Source: Acidimicrobiaceae bacterium (GTDB taxonomy: Bacteria; Actinomycetota; Acidimicrobiia; Acidimicrobiales; RAAP-2). From it: 37,611 bases of DNA. Shown piece by piece: positions 6,539-14,723 of this stretch (positions are counted from its first letter, which is position 1; each line of letters starts with the position of its first letter). Location: contig CANGPX010000007.1 of the NCBI GenBank assembly GCA_947456095.1, positions 1-37,611 of the forward strand, given 5' to 3'. The position numbers and the translations under genes are program-made. The notes beneath the pieces were generated by a model. That model did not search any database, had not been told where the DNA came from, and saw only the letters and a list, made by a program, of their open reading frames with translations.

Positions 6539-8331
6539 GGCAGATGCGGCCGAATGAGTCGTGCCAACAGTTCCGAGAAACTGTCATGAAGGATTCCCGT
6601 CTCACCTGGAGTTGCGTTCACAATGACGCGAACTCGCCCCTCAGGGTTGATGACATAGGTCAGGTCACTGTGGATCGCCATTGACCCACCTGGGGCGTTC
6701 GTCGTTGAGGCGGCATAGTAGGCCCACATCCGTTCGAGTTCGCTGAGTTTGCCAGTGAGGAAGTGCCAATTGGCTTGAGATTCCAAGTGCTGCTGGCGAT
6801 TGAACGCCCGCAGAACAGTTGCTGAGTTGTAGGTCCGATTCGCTGCCACAGCCACGAAATCGACCTGTGTTGATGACGCCCCAAGCAGTTCATTGGTGAC
6901 CGCGAATTCACTGGCAATTTCAAGACACTCGTTGATGCAGACCGGATCAAGAAAGGTCAGCACCATGACGTGGCCACGAAACGACGCTTGGGTGAAGGGT
7001 CGACCTTGATCATCGTGAAGATGAAAGGGAAGTGAGGCGAAGTTGACTGGCTGGGGAGGCTCATTGAGCGTCTCGGCCAAAAGCGGGTCAGTCGATCCAT
7101 TCGCCCATGCGGCGGTCATCGGAACAACGCCGAGGGCAATGATGGCAACAGCGACGACTGACGACACGAGCAGTGCGAGTCGCGGCAGTCCCCGATTTGC
7201 CACGAGCGGTTCACCATTTGCTCCCCGGTCGCTTGCATCTTCAGAAGCCACTTGCTCTTCAACCGGGGATCCTTTTGCTCCCATGGTGAGTGCAAGCAAC
7301 AACCCAAAGAGCGGAACCATGGTGTTTGGATCGGTTGACAACCCCCCAAAGAGCCCAAGGTTCTCGACAAAGACCCAAGCAATAACGGTTGCGGCTCCAC
7401 CAAGGGAGCGAGCGGTGCGGAGTCGCTTTGGAGAAGAGGAAAAGAGAAGAACCCCAGTGAGCCCGAAGGCGAAGACAAAAAAACCATTGACGAGAAGAGG
7501 TGCGTGGGTCGTCAGGTCACCAAAGCTGCGAACCGCCCAAGCCGTGGCTGCTGGCTGCTTCACCGAAGCCATCTCTGCCGCCATGAGCGCAATGGGGTTC
7601 GTGGCTTCACCTTGCCCATCTGTCCCCGTCCACATTCCCCGACCGGGAAACGCTTGGAGCGCGGACATTGCGACGAGAAATACTCCGAGCACTCGCCGGG
7701 CAACAACAAGGCAGGAATCGCGTTGCCACCACGAAAGTGGCACGGCAAGCAACACCCCTGCTCCGGCGTAGAGGATCGACGCTCCGGGCTGGCCAATCAC
7801 GAGCGATGCCCCCGCAGCCAAGATGCCGCCGAAGCCGGAAACCAACCAAATAACGAGCGCCCAAATCACCGATGCCACGCCGGCGAGTTGGCTCGCCACT
7901 CCTTTTCGGGCAACAAGCAACCACACACCGAGGCCAATTTGGATCCAAATGACCGCGACGGCCAAGACAATTGGTTGGCGGTCCCAGATCGACGCTGCGC
8001 TATCAACGAGGTTTCGCACCCAAAGAGGTGAGGATTCAGCTCCGGCTCGCAGTACTCCACCGGCAAAGCCAAGTGGCATCTGGGGCTGGTACTGCAGCAG
8101 CCCATCAACAATCCACAGAAGACCAAAGAAGTTTCGGAGGAACATCCTTGGGCGTGCTTCAAGAGTCGGGATACGAAGGGGACTTCCGCTCGAGCTCAGC
8201 AACAACCAAGCGAGCGAACCGGCCAAACACAGGGCGAGAACAACGAGGAACTGGTGGAACACCAGTCGGTGAAAGGCGTCAATGATGACCGGGTTGCCGG
8301 TCGACAGTCCTCCACCACCCATTCCTGGCAT
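6535..8331 (-). CDS. Polytopic membrane protein fused to a C-terminal SCO1/SenC domain
   Basis: A 598-residue protein in two parts. Residues 1–405 carry about ten hydrophobic segments, including FFGLLWIVDGLLQYQPQMPL, a start seen in uncharacterised actinobacterial membrane proteins. Residues about 430–598 form a thioredoxin-like SCO1/SenC domain: the copper-ligand pair is Cys465 and Cys469 in DPVCINECLEIA, with the third ligand as His554 in IHSDLTYVINPEGRVR. SCO proteins deliver copper or reduce the CuA site of cytochrome c oxidase outside the membrane. The fused helices are longer than the usual single anchor. The start ATG 8331 has GGAGGG just upstream. It is translationally coupled to the downstream secreted protein. 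A copper-assembly role is inferred. Confidence 0.85.
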   Translation of the reverse strand: MPGMGGGGLSTGNPVIIDAFHRLVFHQFLVVLALCLAGSLAWLLLSSSGSPLRIPTLEARPRMFLRNFFGLLWIVDGLLQYQPQMPLGFAGGVLRAGAESSPLWVRNLVDSAASIWDRQPIVLAVAVIWIQIGLGVWLLVARKGVASQLAGVASVIWALVIWLVSGFGGILAAGASLVIGQPGASILYAGAGVLLAVPLSWWQRDSCLVVARRVLGVFLVAMSALQAFPGRGMWTGTDGQGEATNPIALMAAEMASVKQPAATAWAVRSFGDLTTHAPLLVNGFFVFAFGLTGVLLFSSSPKRLRTARSLGGAATVIAWVFVENLGLFGGLSTDPNTMVPLFGLLLALTMGAKGSPVEEQVASEDASDRGANGEPLVANRGLPRLALLVSSVVAVAIIALGVVPMTAAWANGSTDPLLAETLNEPPQPVNFASLPFHLHDDQGRPFTQASFRGHVMVLTFLDPVCINECLEIASEFAVTNELLGASSTQVDFVAVAANRTYNSATVLRAFNRQQHLESQANWHFLTGKLSELERMWAYYAASTTNAPGGSMAIHSDLTYVINPEGRVRVIVNATPGETGILHDSFSELLARLIRPHLP

Positions 8332-8357
8332 CGAACCCTCCGCAACTCGTCAAGTGG

Positions 8358-8363
8358 ACAATA
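8358..8363 (-). promoter_or_regulatory. Candidate -10 box of the SCO-fusion operon
   Basis: TATTGT on the minus strand predicts a transcript start near 8350, leaving a leader of about 19 bases that contains the GGAGGG ribosome-binding site for ATG 8331. A five-base-pair inverted repeat AGGGT/ACCCT (8370–8384) lies just upstream and might end transcripts of the CBS gene. Both are weak calls made by eye. Confidence 0.3.
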
Positions 8364-8393
8364 CCGCAGAGGGTTCAATACCCTGTTTCAGGA

Positions 8394-8825
8394 CTATCGA
8401 GCTCCGACGTAATCAAGAAGATCACGTTGTAAGTGCTCGAGTTCATCAATTCGGGACTTGACCACGTCACCAATGGAGACCAGGCCAACGAGGGCGCCTT
8501 GGTCAATCACGGGAACATGGCGGATGCGCTCGGAGGTCATGAGGGCCATGAGGTCTGTCACTGAGGTTTCCGGGTGGCAGGTCACAACTTCTCGAGTCAT
8601 CACGCCCGAGACCTGTTTTTCTAGTGCCCCGTGACCGTCGTCGCAAAGTCTTCGCGCCACGTCCCGTTCTGAGAGGACTCCAACGAGCTCCTGCTCGGGA
8701 CTGAGCACGACGAGCGCCCCCACATCAAAGTGTTTGAGCAAGTGCACCGCCTGCGCCAGCGACGCTTGTGACGAGACGGTGTAGACCGCGTCGCCCTTCG
8801 CATCGAGTAGGTGACGAACCTTCAT
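8394..8825 (-). CDS. Two-CBS-domain protein
   Basis: A 143-residue stand-alone Bateman module: CBS 1 at about residues 7–62 (with ELVGVLSERDVAR) and CBS 2 at about 76–130 (with HVPVIDQGALVGLVSIGDVVK). The paired (S/T)xxD signatures SERD and SIGD are the ones that usually contact an adenosyl ligand (AMP, ATP, SAM or NAD). Such small proteins act as energy or redox sensors of partner enzymes. Start ATG 8825 is fixed by a near-perfect AAAGGAGGTG site five bases upstream; the longer in-frame start at 8888 is rejected. No partner gene can be named from the context. Confidence 0.9.
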   Translation of the reverse strand: MKVRHLLDAKGDAVYTVSSQASLAQAVHLLKHFDVGALVVLSPEQELVGVLSERDVARRLCDDGHGALEKQVSGVMTREVVTCHPETSVTDLMALMTSERIRHVPVIDQGALVGLVSIGDVVKSRIDELEHLQRDLLDYVGAR

Positions 8826-8970
8826 CGCACCTCCTTTACGAAACCAACCACCCTGATTGGTCCGTAGTTGGAACCTACGCCCACCCACATGAGAAGTGAA
8901 GAGGCAATTCTTCTTCCTTCTCGAATTCTCAGAATGGCCTGAACTGCAGGTCTTTCGACCTCCGGCGGCC

Positions 8971-8976
8971 TACATT
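8971..8976 (+). promoter_or_regulatory. Candidate leaderless -10 box of the SnoaL-like gene
   Basis: TACATT is followed by exactly six bases and then ATG 8983, and no Shine-Dalgarno precedes this ATG. This matches the actinobacterial leaderless layout in which transcription begins at the A of the start codon. Confidence 0.5.
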
Positions 8977-8982
8977 GGTGCC

Positions 8983-9480
8983 ATGGATGAAATGCCCGTA
9001 CTCCAACAGTTGCTCGCCTACGAGCACATCCGGCAACTGGCATATCGCTATGCACTGTGTCTGGACTCGCGTGACCTCGACAGTTTGGTTGCGCTGTTTG
9101 TCAAAGACGTCAAGGTTGGTCCAGGCCTCAGCGGCCATGAGGCGCTTCGTGGCTCCTTTGAAGACGCACTTCGCATCCTTGGCACCACGATTCTTTCCGT
9201 GTCCAACCACGTGATTGAGTTGGCCGACGATGGGCAAAGCGCCACAGGGTCGGTCTACTGCAGCGCCGAGATCGAACAAGGCGAAGACTGGCTCCGCCAG
9301 CGCATCTTGTATCGAGACCGCTACTTCTTAGAACACGGCCACTGGAAGTTCGTTGGCCGACAACACCTCCTGTGGTATTCGGCCCCGATCGGCGTTGATC
9401 CGAGAACACTCGAACTGGCCAATTGGCCGGAGTCCAACATTGGTCTTGGTTCTCTTCCAGGAGAGTTCCACCAGAACTAG
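8983..9480 (+). CDS. SnoaL-like (NTF2-fold) protein
   Basis: A 165-residue cytosolic protein of the SnoaL_4/scytalone-dehydratase-like cone fold. The N-terminal helix carries IRQLAYRYALCLDSRDLDSLVALF, the usual opening, with Asp28 and Asp31 where family enzymes keep an acid, and His76 in SVSNHVIEL matches the conserved His of the strand that follows. The family includes dehydratases, isomerases and ring-hydroxylating dioxygenase beta subunits; the reaction here is unknown. I use ATG 8983 because the family N-terminus starts there and a TACATT box lies six bases upstream. The longer frame from 8896 adds 29 unrelated residues. It is transcribed divergently from the CBS gene. Confidence 0.78.
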   Translation: MDEMPVLQQLLAYEHIRQLAYRYALCLDSRDLDSLVALFVKDVKVGPGLSGHEALRGSFEDALRILGTTILSVSNHVIELADDGQSATGSVYCSAEIEQGEDWLRQRILYRDRYFLEHGHWKFVGRQHLLWYSAPIGVDPRTLELANWPESNIGLGSLPGEFHQN

Positions 9481-9509
9481 GGGGAATGGCGAAATCTCCG
9501 TTGACAACG

Positions 9510-9515
9510 TAGGGT
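9510..9515 (+). promoter_or_regulatory. Candidate -10 box of the CocE-like hydrolase gene
   Basis: TAGGGT lies about 35 bases before ATG 9550, giving a predicted leader that contains GGAAGG (9539–9544) as ribosome-binding site. A TTGACA at 9501–9506 is only three bases away and so cannot be its -35 box. Confidence 0.3.
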
Positions 9516-9549
9516 GGAATTCAGTCACCATTCTTGATTGGAAGGCACC

Positions 9550-11832
9550 ATGTTGAACTCACCTCGTCGACGACGCTCCATTGCTACGGCGCTTGCCGGA
9601 ATTACCGCCACTGCGGTGATTGCGGTTCCTCAACTTTCCTTAGCCGGGGCTTCCATCAACGCCCAAGTGCGTGGATCCATCCAAGCGGTCTACGTCACTG
9701 CCCCAGCGGGAAGCGACGTGACCCTCACCAACACGAGTGGCAAGTTCACGCCCATCACGGCCACCACCGACTCCTCTGGCGCACTCGTGTTCCACGATGT
9801 CGCAGCCGGCAAGGGCTACAAGGTCACGATCCACAGCGGATCAGAGACCTTGACGCCAGCAAGCTTCACCGTGCTCAACCAAACCACGCCACCTCCGGCG
9901 TCGTTTTACTCCAAGGTAAAGATCAAGCCCGGTATCAACTACCTGCCCATGCGAGATGGCATCACGATTGCCGCCACGCTTCGGTTGCCTTCTGGCAAGA
10001 CTTCACTCTCTCAAGGACCCTTCCCAACCCTCATTGAATACTCGGGTTACGGCACAGCTGCTCCAGGGTCACTCCTTGACAGTTACCTCGGCAAATACAC
10101 CGGCGACCGCGCCCTGCTGCCCGACACGTCAACTGCCGTTGGCGCACTCATTGGGCCAGCAATTGGCTACGCCGTTGTCTCAGTGCAGATGCGTGGATCG
10201 GGTTGCTCAGGTGGCGCCTTTGACCTGTTTGGGCCATCGGAGCCAACTGATGGATATGACGCCATCCAAGAAGTGGCTGCTCAGTCCTTTGTGGCCAACC
10301 ACAAGGTTGGCATGGTGGGAATTTCCTACTCCGGCATCAGCCAATTTGGACCGGCTGGCCTCAACCCACCGGGCCTTGCCGCCATTGCGCCACTGAGCCC
10401 AACTGAAGACCTCTACTCGACCGGTTCTCCAGGTGGTGTCACCAACACTGGCTTTGCTGCTGGGTGGATTGCTGACCGAGTGCGTGATGCAAAGCCTTCT
10501 TCAGCGACAACTGGACAGCGCTGGGCTTGGGCCGAGATCCAAGCCGGCGACACCGTGTGTGCCGCCAACCAGCTCTTCCACAACCAAGCCCAAGATGTCC
10601 AAGGGATCTTGGCCAACTCACCTGACCGAGTCCCTGCGCTGTACAACCTGCGCTCGCCGCTGGCTTGGGCATCAAAGATCAAGGTTCCCGTCTTCCTCGT
10701 TGGCGCCCTCCAAGATGAGCAGACCGGACCACAGTGGACTGACCTGATCTCAGCACTTGGGAAGGACAAGGACGTCTACGCAACCGTGCAGAACGGTACC
10801 CACGTTGACTCACTTGCAGCAGACGTCGTCAACCGTTGGGAAGCCTTCAATGCCATCTTCGTGGCAAAGAAAGTGCCTACTACTCCGGGCCTTGTTGGTT
10901 CGCTCATGGTGAGTGGCTTCGTTGGTCAAATTGGTGGCGGTGCGCCGATTTCACCAGTCCCCTACACCACGTCAAAGACTCCAGCCAAGGCGCTTGCTGA
11001 CTTTCGCGCTGGTGAAGGACGAGTGACGGTCAACTTCGACAACGGCAACAGCTCAGCTGGACCGGGCAAGCCACTGGCCCCGTATTCAGCCAAGTTCACT
11101 GCGTTCCCCCCAACGAACGCAACGAAGACGACGCTGTATCTCGGACCTGATGGCACCTTGGTGCCGTCGCAACCAAGTGCGGCAACCACGTCGTATGTGC
11201 CGAACCCAACTGCTCGTCCAACAACGTCTGCTGGTGCACACTTTGACGCCTGGGCCGCACAGCCGAACTACAACTGGACACCAGTAACTGGTTCAGATGG
11301 TGCGGGCTTTACGACTGCCGCACTGGCCACCAACACGACCATTGTGGGTAAGGCGAGCCTGAATCTCACCTTCTCCTCGACTGCACCTGATGCTGACTTC
11401 CAGGCCACGATTTCTGAGGTGCGCCGGAACGGTAGCGAGTTGTACGTGACTAGTGGCTGGCTGCGGGCGAGTTACGCCAAGACCTTGGTGGCTGGTTCTT
11501 CAACGCCGTATCTTCCGTTCTACAGTTACGTGAGTCACCAAAACGCCGTTACGTACCCGGCCTCAGTTCGAGTCCCGCTTGATGGCATTGGCTACACCTT
11601 CAGAGCTGGCTCGAAGATCCGCATCACGTTGTCGGCTCCTGGTGGGGATCGTCCATCGTGGGCGTTCTCCAACACCTACAACAACGGTGCCACGACGACG
11701 ATCAACCTCGGATCATCGACGTTTGTGTTCCCAGTCGTTGGTGGGGTGACCCCAACCGACAGCCAGCCCGCCTGTGGTGCGAACCGTGGCCAGCCTTGCC
11801 GCACCTATGTGGCAGCCGGCAACGGAGGCTGA
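9550..11832 (+). CDS. Secreted CocE/NonD-family alpha/beta hydrolase (X-Pro dipeptidyl-peptidase S15 type)
   Basis: A 760-residue exported hydrolase. An Arg-rich signal peptide (SPRRRRSIATALAG) is followed at about 35–105 by a small beta domain like a Cna-B/carboxypeptidase-regulatory domain, then the S15 catalytic domain and a C-terminal jelly-roll (about residues 540–745) typical of CocE and X-Pro dipeptidyl peptidases. The nucleophile is Ser259 in VGISYSG, with probable Asp389 (LQDEQTGPQW) and His418 (NGTHVDSL). MRGSGCSGG is the oxyanion-side segment. Relatives cleave ester or amide bonds, for example cocaine, cephalosporin or Xaa-Pro peptides. The substrate here is unknown. GGAAGG upstream supports ATG 9550 over TTG 9538. 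Confidence 0.9.
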   Translation: MLNSPRRRRSIATALAGITATAVIAVPQLSLAGASINAQVRGSIQAVYVTAPAGSDVTLTNTSGKFTPITATTDSSGALVFHDVAAGKGYKVTIHSGSETLTPASFTVLNQTTPPPASFYSKVKIKPGINYLPMRDGITIAATLRLPSGKTSLSQGPFPTLIEYSGYGTAAPGSLLDSYLGKYTGDRALLPDTSTAVGALIGPAIGYAVVSVQMRGSGCSGGAFDLFGPSEPTDGYDAIQEVAAQSFVANHKVGMVGISYSGISQFGPAGLNPPGLAAIAPLSPTEDLYSTGSPGGVTNTGFAAGWIADRVRDAKPSSATTGQRWAWAEIQAGDTVCAANQLFHNQAQDVQGILANSPDRVPALYNLRSPLAWASKIKVPVFLVGALQDEQTGPQWTDLISALGKDKDVYATVQNGTHVDSLAADVVNRWEAFNAIFVAKKVPTTPGLVGSLMVSGFVGQIGGGAPISPVPYTTSKTPAKALADFRAGEGRVTVNFDNGNSSAGPGKPLAPYSAKFTAFPPTNATKTTLYLGPDGTLVPSQPSAATTSYVPNPTARPTTSAGAHFDAWAAQPNYNWTPVTGSDGAGFTTAALATNTTIVGKASLNLTFSSTAPDADFQATISEVRRNGSELYVTSGWLRASYAKTLVAGSSTPYLPFYSYVSHQNAVTYPASVRVPLDGIGYTFRAGSKIRITLSAPGGDRPSWAFSNTYNNGATTTINLGSSTFVFPVVGGVTPTDSQPACGANRGQPCRTYVAAGNGG

Positions 11833-11848
11833 GTTTTCTCAACCACTT

Positions 11849-11883
11849 GGTGCGAGCAGCGTTTTTACGACGCTGTTCGCACC
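11849..11883. terminator. Shared hairpin between convergent genes
   Basis: A 13-base arm GGTGCGAGCAGCG (11849–11861) pairs with CGCTGTTCGCACC (11871–11883) with a single G·T wobble and a nine-base loop that holds the stop codon of the minus-strand decarboxylase gene. It sits 16 bases past the end of the hydrolase gene. There is no T-run on either side, so efficient intrinsic termination is not certain, but the position suits a bidirectional terminator. Confidence 0.55.
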
Positions 11884-13322
11884 GCGTGCAGTTCATCGAC
11901 CACGAGGTCAACGAGGCGAATCACTGAGGCTTCGTCAACGAGTGGGTTCATGAAGGTGAACTTGAGACACGGCTCACCTTTGATTTCGGTTCGCCCGAGC
12001 ACCATTTCGCCCCTGGCCAACAACTGCTGTTGGACTCGTCGAAGTTCATCTGCGGTAGCCGTTGCCTCAGTGAACACCACCATGGCGGCACTTGGCTGAG
12101 TAATCACTTTCCAACCTGGACGGTGTGACAACTCCTTGGCGGCGAAGGTAGCCAAGTGCAGCACCTGGTCCAAGTACTGGGCGAATTGCTTGCGACCAAG
12201 ACTGCGCAGCGATGCCACTACTTTGGCCGCATCAAAGCGCCGAGAAGTGTCGAGCGATCGACCAACGAGATTGACCATGCCATCCATCTCGTCGCCACGA
12301 TCTAAATACTTTGACGCGACCCGAAGCAGGTCAAAGCATGCAACATCGCCAACCATGAGTGCACTTGCATTCATCGGCTGCCACCACAGTTTGTGGAAGT
12401 CAATCGTGACCGAATCGGCCAGTGAAATTCCATCAAGCGCTCCGGCCAAGGTGTCGGACATGATGAAGGAACCAGCCACTGCTGCATCGATGTGGAACCA
12501 TGCACCAACAGCCTTTGCTCGCATTGCAATGCCGCGGAGCGGATCAATGGCGCCAAGGTCCGTCGTCCCCGCCGTACCGATGAGGGCAATCGGCACGAGA
12601 CCCTCTTTGTGAAGGCGATCCAAGCACGCGTCGAGTGCATCAAGATCCATGGTGCCGTCACGAAGGGTTGGAACACTTTCGACCGCACGGCGACCAAGTC
12701 CAAGCTGCGCGGCGGCTCGCTGAACAGAAAAGTGGGCCTGATCTGAGGACAAGATGCGCCAGGTCTTCGCTTCAAGAGGAAGGCCATGGGCACCCACATC
12801 AACGCCAATCGCGTGGGCAGCCTTTGCTCGGGCCAAGGTCAGACCAAGCACATTGCTTGCGGTTCCCCCAGAGGTCATCACTCCCGAACCGGTGCCGCTG
12901 AACCCGAGCTGTTTTGCCAAAAAGTCACACAGGTGGAGTTCGACTTCGGTCGCAACTGGTGATTGGTCCCACGAGTCCATTGACTGGTTGGTGGCCGACA
13001 CCGCAACATCTGTGGCAACTGAAGCCAGAAGCGTTGGTGGGTGCAGGTGAGCACAACATGCTGAATCCGTTGGGATCACCCCATTGGCCCACACAACCTC
13101 GCCGAAGGTCTTGGCCACCTCATGAAATGCAACCCCGTCGTCAGGGCAGACCTCAATGGCGGTGACCAAACTGCGCAACTCAGCAGGAAGCAGTGGGGTG
13201 CGAGGTCCCTCGCCAATTCCAGCGAGCGAGGCAATCACCGCGTCAACACTGGATTTCAGTTCGCTTCGACCTGTTGCCGTTGGGTTGAAAAACGCTGACG
13301 GCACCGTTTGGGCGTCACTCAT
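11865..13322 (-). CDS. ddc: Probable L-2,4-diaminobutyrate decarboxylase (PLP group II)
   Basis: A 485-residue fold-type I PLP enzyme of the group II decarboxylases. The cofactor lysine is Lys311 in IDFHKLWWQPMNAS, the Asp that binds the pyridine nitrogen is Asp280 in WFHIDAAVAGS, and His197 in DQAHFSVQRAA should stack on the ring. CAHLHPPTLLASV near residue 90 is the N-terminal pattern of this group. The substrate assignment rests on the neighbour: the start overlaps the diaminobutyrate transaminase stop by four bases (ATGA, 13319–13322). In Acinetobacter the same pair, Dat and Ddc, makes 1,3-diaminopropane. The product would be 1,3-diaminopropane plus CO2. Tyrosine, glutamate or aspartate decarboxylation cannot be excluded from motifs alone. 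Confidence 0.85.
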   Translation of the reverse strand: MSDAQTVPSAFFNPTATGRSELKSSVDAVIASLAGIGEGPRTPLLPAELRSLVTAIEVCPDDGVAFHEVAKTFGEVVWANGVIPTDSACCAHLHPPTLLASVATDVAVSATNQSMDSWDQSPVATEVELHLCDFLAKQLGFSGTGSGVMTSGGTASNVLGLTLARAKAAHAIGVDVGAHGLPLEAKTWRILSSDQAHFSVQRAAAQLGLGRRAVESVPTLRDGTMDLDALDACLDRLHKEGLVPIALIGTAGTTDLGAIDPLRGIAMRAKAVGAWFHIDAAVAGSFIMSDTLAGALDGISLADSVTIDFHKLWWQPMNASALMVGDVACFDLLRVASKYLDRGDEMDGMVNLVGRSLDTSRRFDAAKVVASLRSLGRKQFAQYLDQVLHLATFAAKELSHRPGWKVITQPSAAMVVFTEATATADELRRVQQQLLARGEMVLGRTEIKGEPCLKFTFMNPLVDEASVIRLVDLVVDELHAVRTAS

Positions 13323-14557
13323 GAAACGGTTGAGGCCACGGCACTGCGAAGGCGAGTCAGGCCATCGGCCAACTGCTCCATCGAGGTAACAATTGGCGCC
13401 AAGACCTTGATGGTTGCCCCACCAGCACCACAGGTCTCGACAATCAGCTTGTCAGCGAACGCTGCATCACAGATCGCATCAGCCACGTCACCTGAGGTGA
13501 CCTGCAGGCCGGACAACATGCCACTTCCTCGAACCTGCCACTTCCCGCCGGAAAATTCTTCAGAGATGGCGCAAAGGTGGTTGCGCACCAAAACGCCGCG
13601 CTCTTCGGTTGCTTTTTCTTGGTCAGCTGTTGTCCAGTAGGTATCAAGCATGGTGGCCGACGTTGCGAACGCCAAGTTGTTGCCACGGAACGTGCCGGTG
13701 AATTCACCGGGCGCCCAGGTGTCAAGTGACCTGCGCACCAAGTTGAGCGCCATGGGAAGTCCAAGGCCACTAATGGACTTCGAGACACAAATGATGTCGG
13801 GATCGAGACCTGAGCCTTCAAAGGAGAAGAACGGTCCCGTGCGGCCAACACCTGCTTGGACTTCATCGGCAATGACGACAACGTCGTGGGCTGTGGCGAT
13901 CTTGCGGAGTGCTCCCAAGTACGCAGGGTCAAAGGGGCGAGCGCCACCTTCTCCTTGGGTTGGTTCAATGATGATCGCACCCACCTGTTCACCATCAATC
14001 GTGGAGCTGAGTGCTTGGTCGAGCAGGTCAAGGTCGCCTTCAGCCATGTGCTCGACAAAGGGAAGGGCAACAAAGGCTCCAAGGTGGGCAACCGTTTCAC
14101 GCCCCGCCATTGACGCCGATACTGACGCTGCTCGATATGACATGCCGTGGTAACCACCAGCAAAGCCAACAACGGCGCGCTTGCCCGTGACTCGTTGCGC
14201 CAAGGTGAGGGCTGCTTCAACCGCCGTTGCTCCAGTTGGTCCAACGGTCTGGACGACCATGTCGAGTTGGCGTGGCTCCAAGATCAGGTCGTGGATCGCC
14301 GAGAGAAAGCGTCGCTTGTCCTCGGTAAAGGTGTCGAGACTGTGGAGCAACTTGCCGTGGCGCAGGTGATCAATCGCCACTTCCACCAACACCGGGTTGT
14401 TATGTCCATACGAAAGGGCCCCAGCGCCAGCAAAAAAGTCGAGATACTCGACCCCATGCTCATCGGTAATCGTTGAACCACTCGCGGTGGCAAACACCGC
14501 TGGCCAACGACGGCAGTAGTAACGCACTCCAGACTCAAAAGACTCGAAGGGCTGCAC
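13319..14557 (-). CDS. dat: Diaminobutyrate–2-oxoglutarate transaminase (class III)
   Basis: A 412-residue class III PLP aminotransferase that converts L-aspartate semialdehyde and glutamate to L-2,4-diaminobutyrate. The N-terminus (QPFESFESGVRYYCR, then DFFAGAGALSYGHNNP) is the hallmark of the EctB/Dat group, as is VGPTGATAVEAAL near 105. PLP Lys260 is in CVSKSISG and Asp231 in IADEVQAGVGRTG. Start GTG 14557 has GAGAGGAG five bases upstream and gives the family N-terminus; TTG 14572 is less likely. No ectA or ectC lies nearby, so ectoine synthesis is not indicated, and the coupled decarboxylase points to diaminopropane. Confidence 0.9.
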   Translation of the reverse strand: MQPFESFESGVRYYCRRWPAVFATASGSTITDEHGVEYLDFFAGAGALSYGHNNPVLVEVAIDHLRHGKLLHSLDTFTEDKRRFLSAIHDLILEPRQLDMVVQTVGPTGATAVEAALTLAQRVTGKRAVVGFAGGYHGMSYRAASVSASMAGRETVAHLGAFVALPFVEHMAEGDLDLLDQALSSTIDGEQVGAIIIEPTQGEGGARPFDPAYLGALRKIATAHDVVVIADEVQAGVGRTGPFFSFEGSGLDPDIICVSKSISGLGLPMALNLVRRSLDTWAPGEFTGTFRGNNLAFATSATMLDTYWTTADQEKATEERGVLVRNHLCAISEEFSGGKWQVRGSGMLSGLQVTSGDVADAICDAAFADKLIVETCGAGGATIKVLAPIVTSMEQLADGLTRLRSAVASTVS

Positions 14558-14649
14558 GGGAACTCCTCTCAACCATGATCAACAGTGGAGGGACACGTGG
14601 TGCGTTGGTTCGGGGATCGAGGTCCTAACGCCGTATCCAAGGAAGCGAA

Positions 14650-14678
14650 ACCCTAGACCCTCAGACCCCCCACCGCAA
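14650..14678 (-). promoter_or_regulatory. Candidate promoter of dat-ddc
   Basis: On the minus strand TTGCGG (14673–14678) is followed after 17 bases by TAGGGT (14650–14655). The spacing is right although the -35 matches the consensus only at TTG. It would give a leader of about 85 bases before GTG 14557, long enough to hold a regulatory element, none of which I can identify. Confidence 0.3.
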
Positions 14679-14723
14679 GGCAGCAGAAATGAACTTCTCG
14701 CGTCGACAGATCAAGACAGGTCT

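Noticed and set aside
5859-6557. Long plus-strand open frame opposite the secreted-protein gene
   Set aside because: Low-complexity Arg/Ser/Thr-rich product with no family likeness; it is the antisense shadow of the minus-strand gene, which has a signal peptide and coupled start.
7043-7771. Plus-strand open frame opposite the SCO-fusion gene
   Set aside because: The minus strand encodes recognisable membrane helices and a SCO domain here; the plus product looks random.
9501-9506. TTGACA as a perfect -35 box before the CocE-like gene
   Set aside because: No -10 hexamer lies 16–18 bases downstream; the nearest TAGGGT is three bases away and CATTCT is 22 away.
13444-14244. Second minus-strand frame inside dat
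   Set aside because: The dat frame carries all transaminase motifs; this frame is out of phase with none.
13319-14557. Ectoine synthesis (EctB) as the role of the transaminase
   Set aside because: No ectA or ectC nearby, while a coupled PLP decarboxylase points to diaminopropane.
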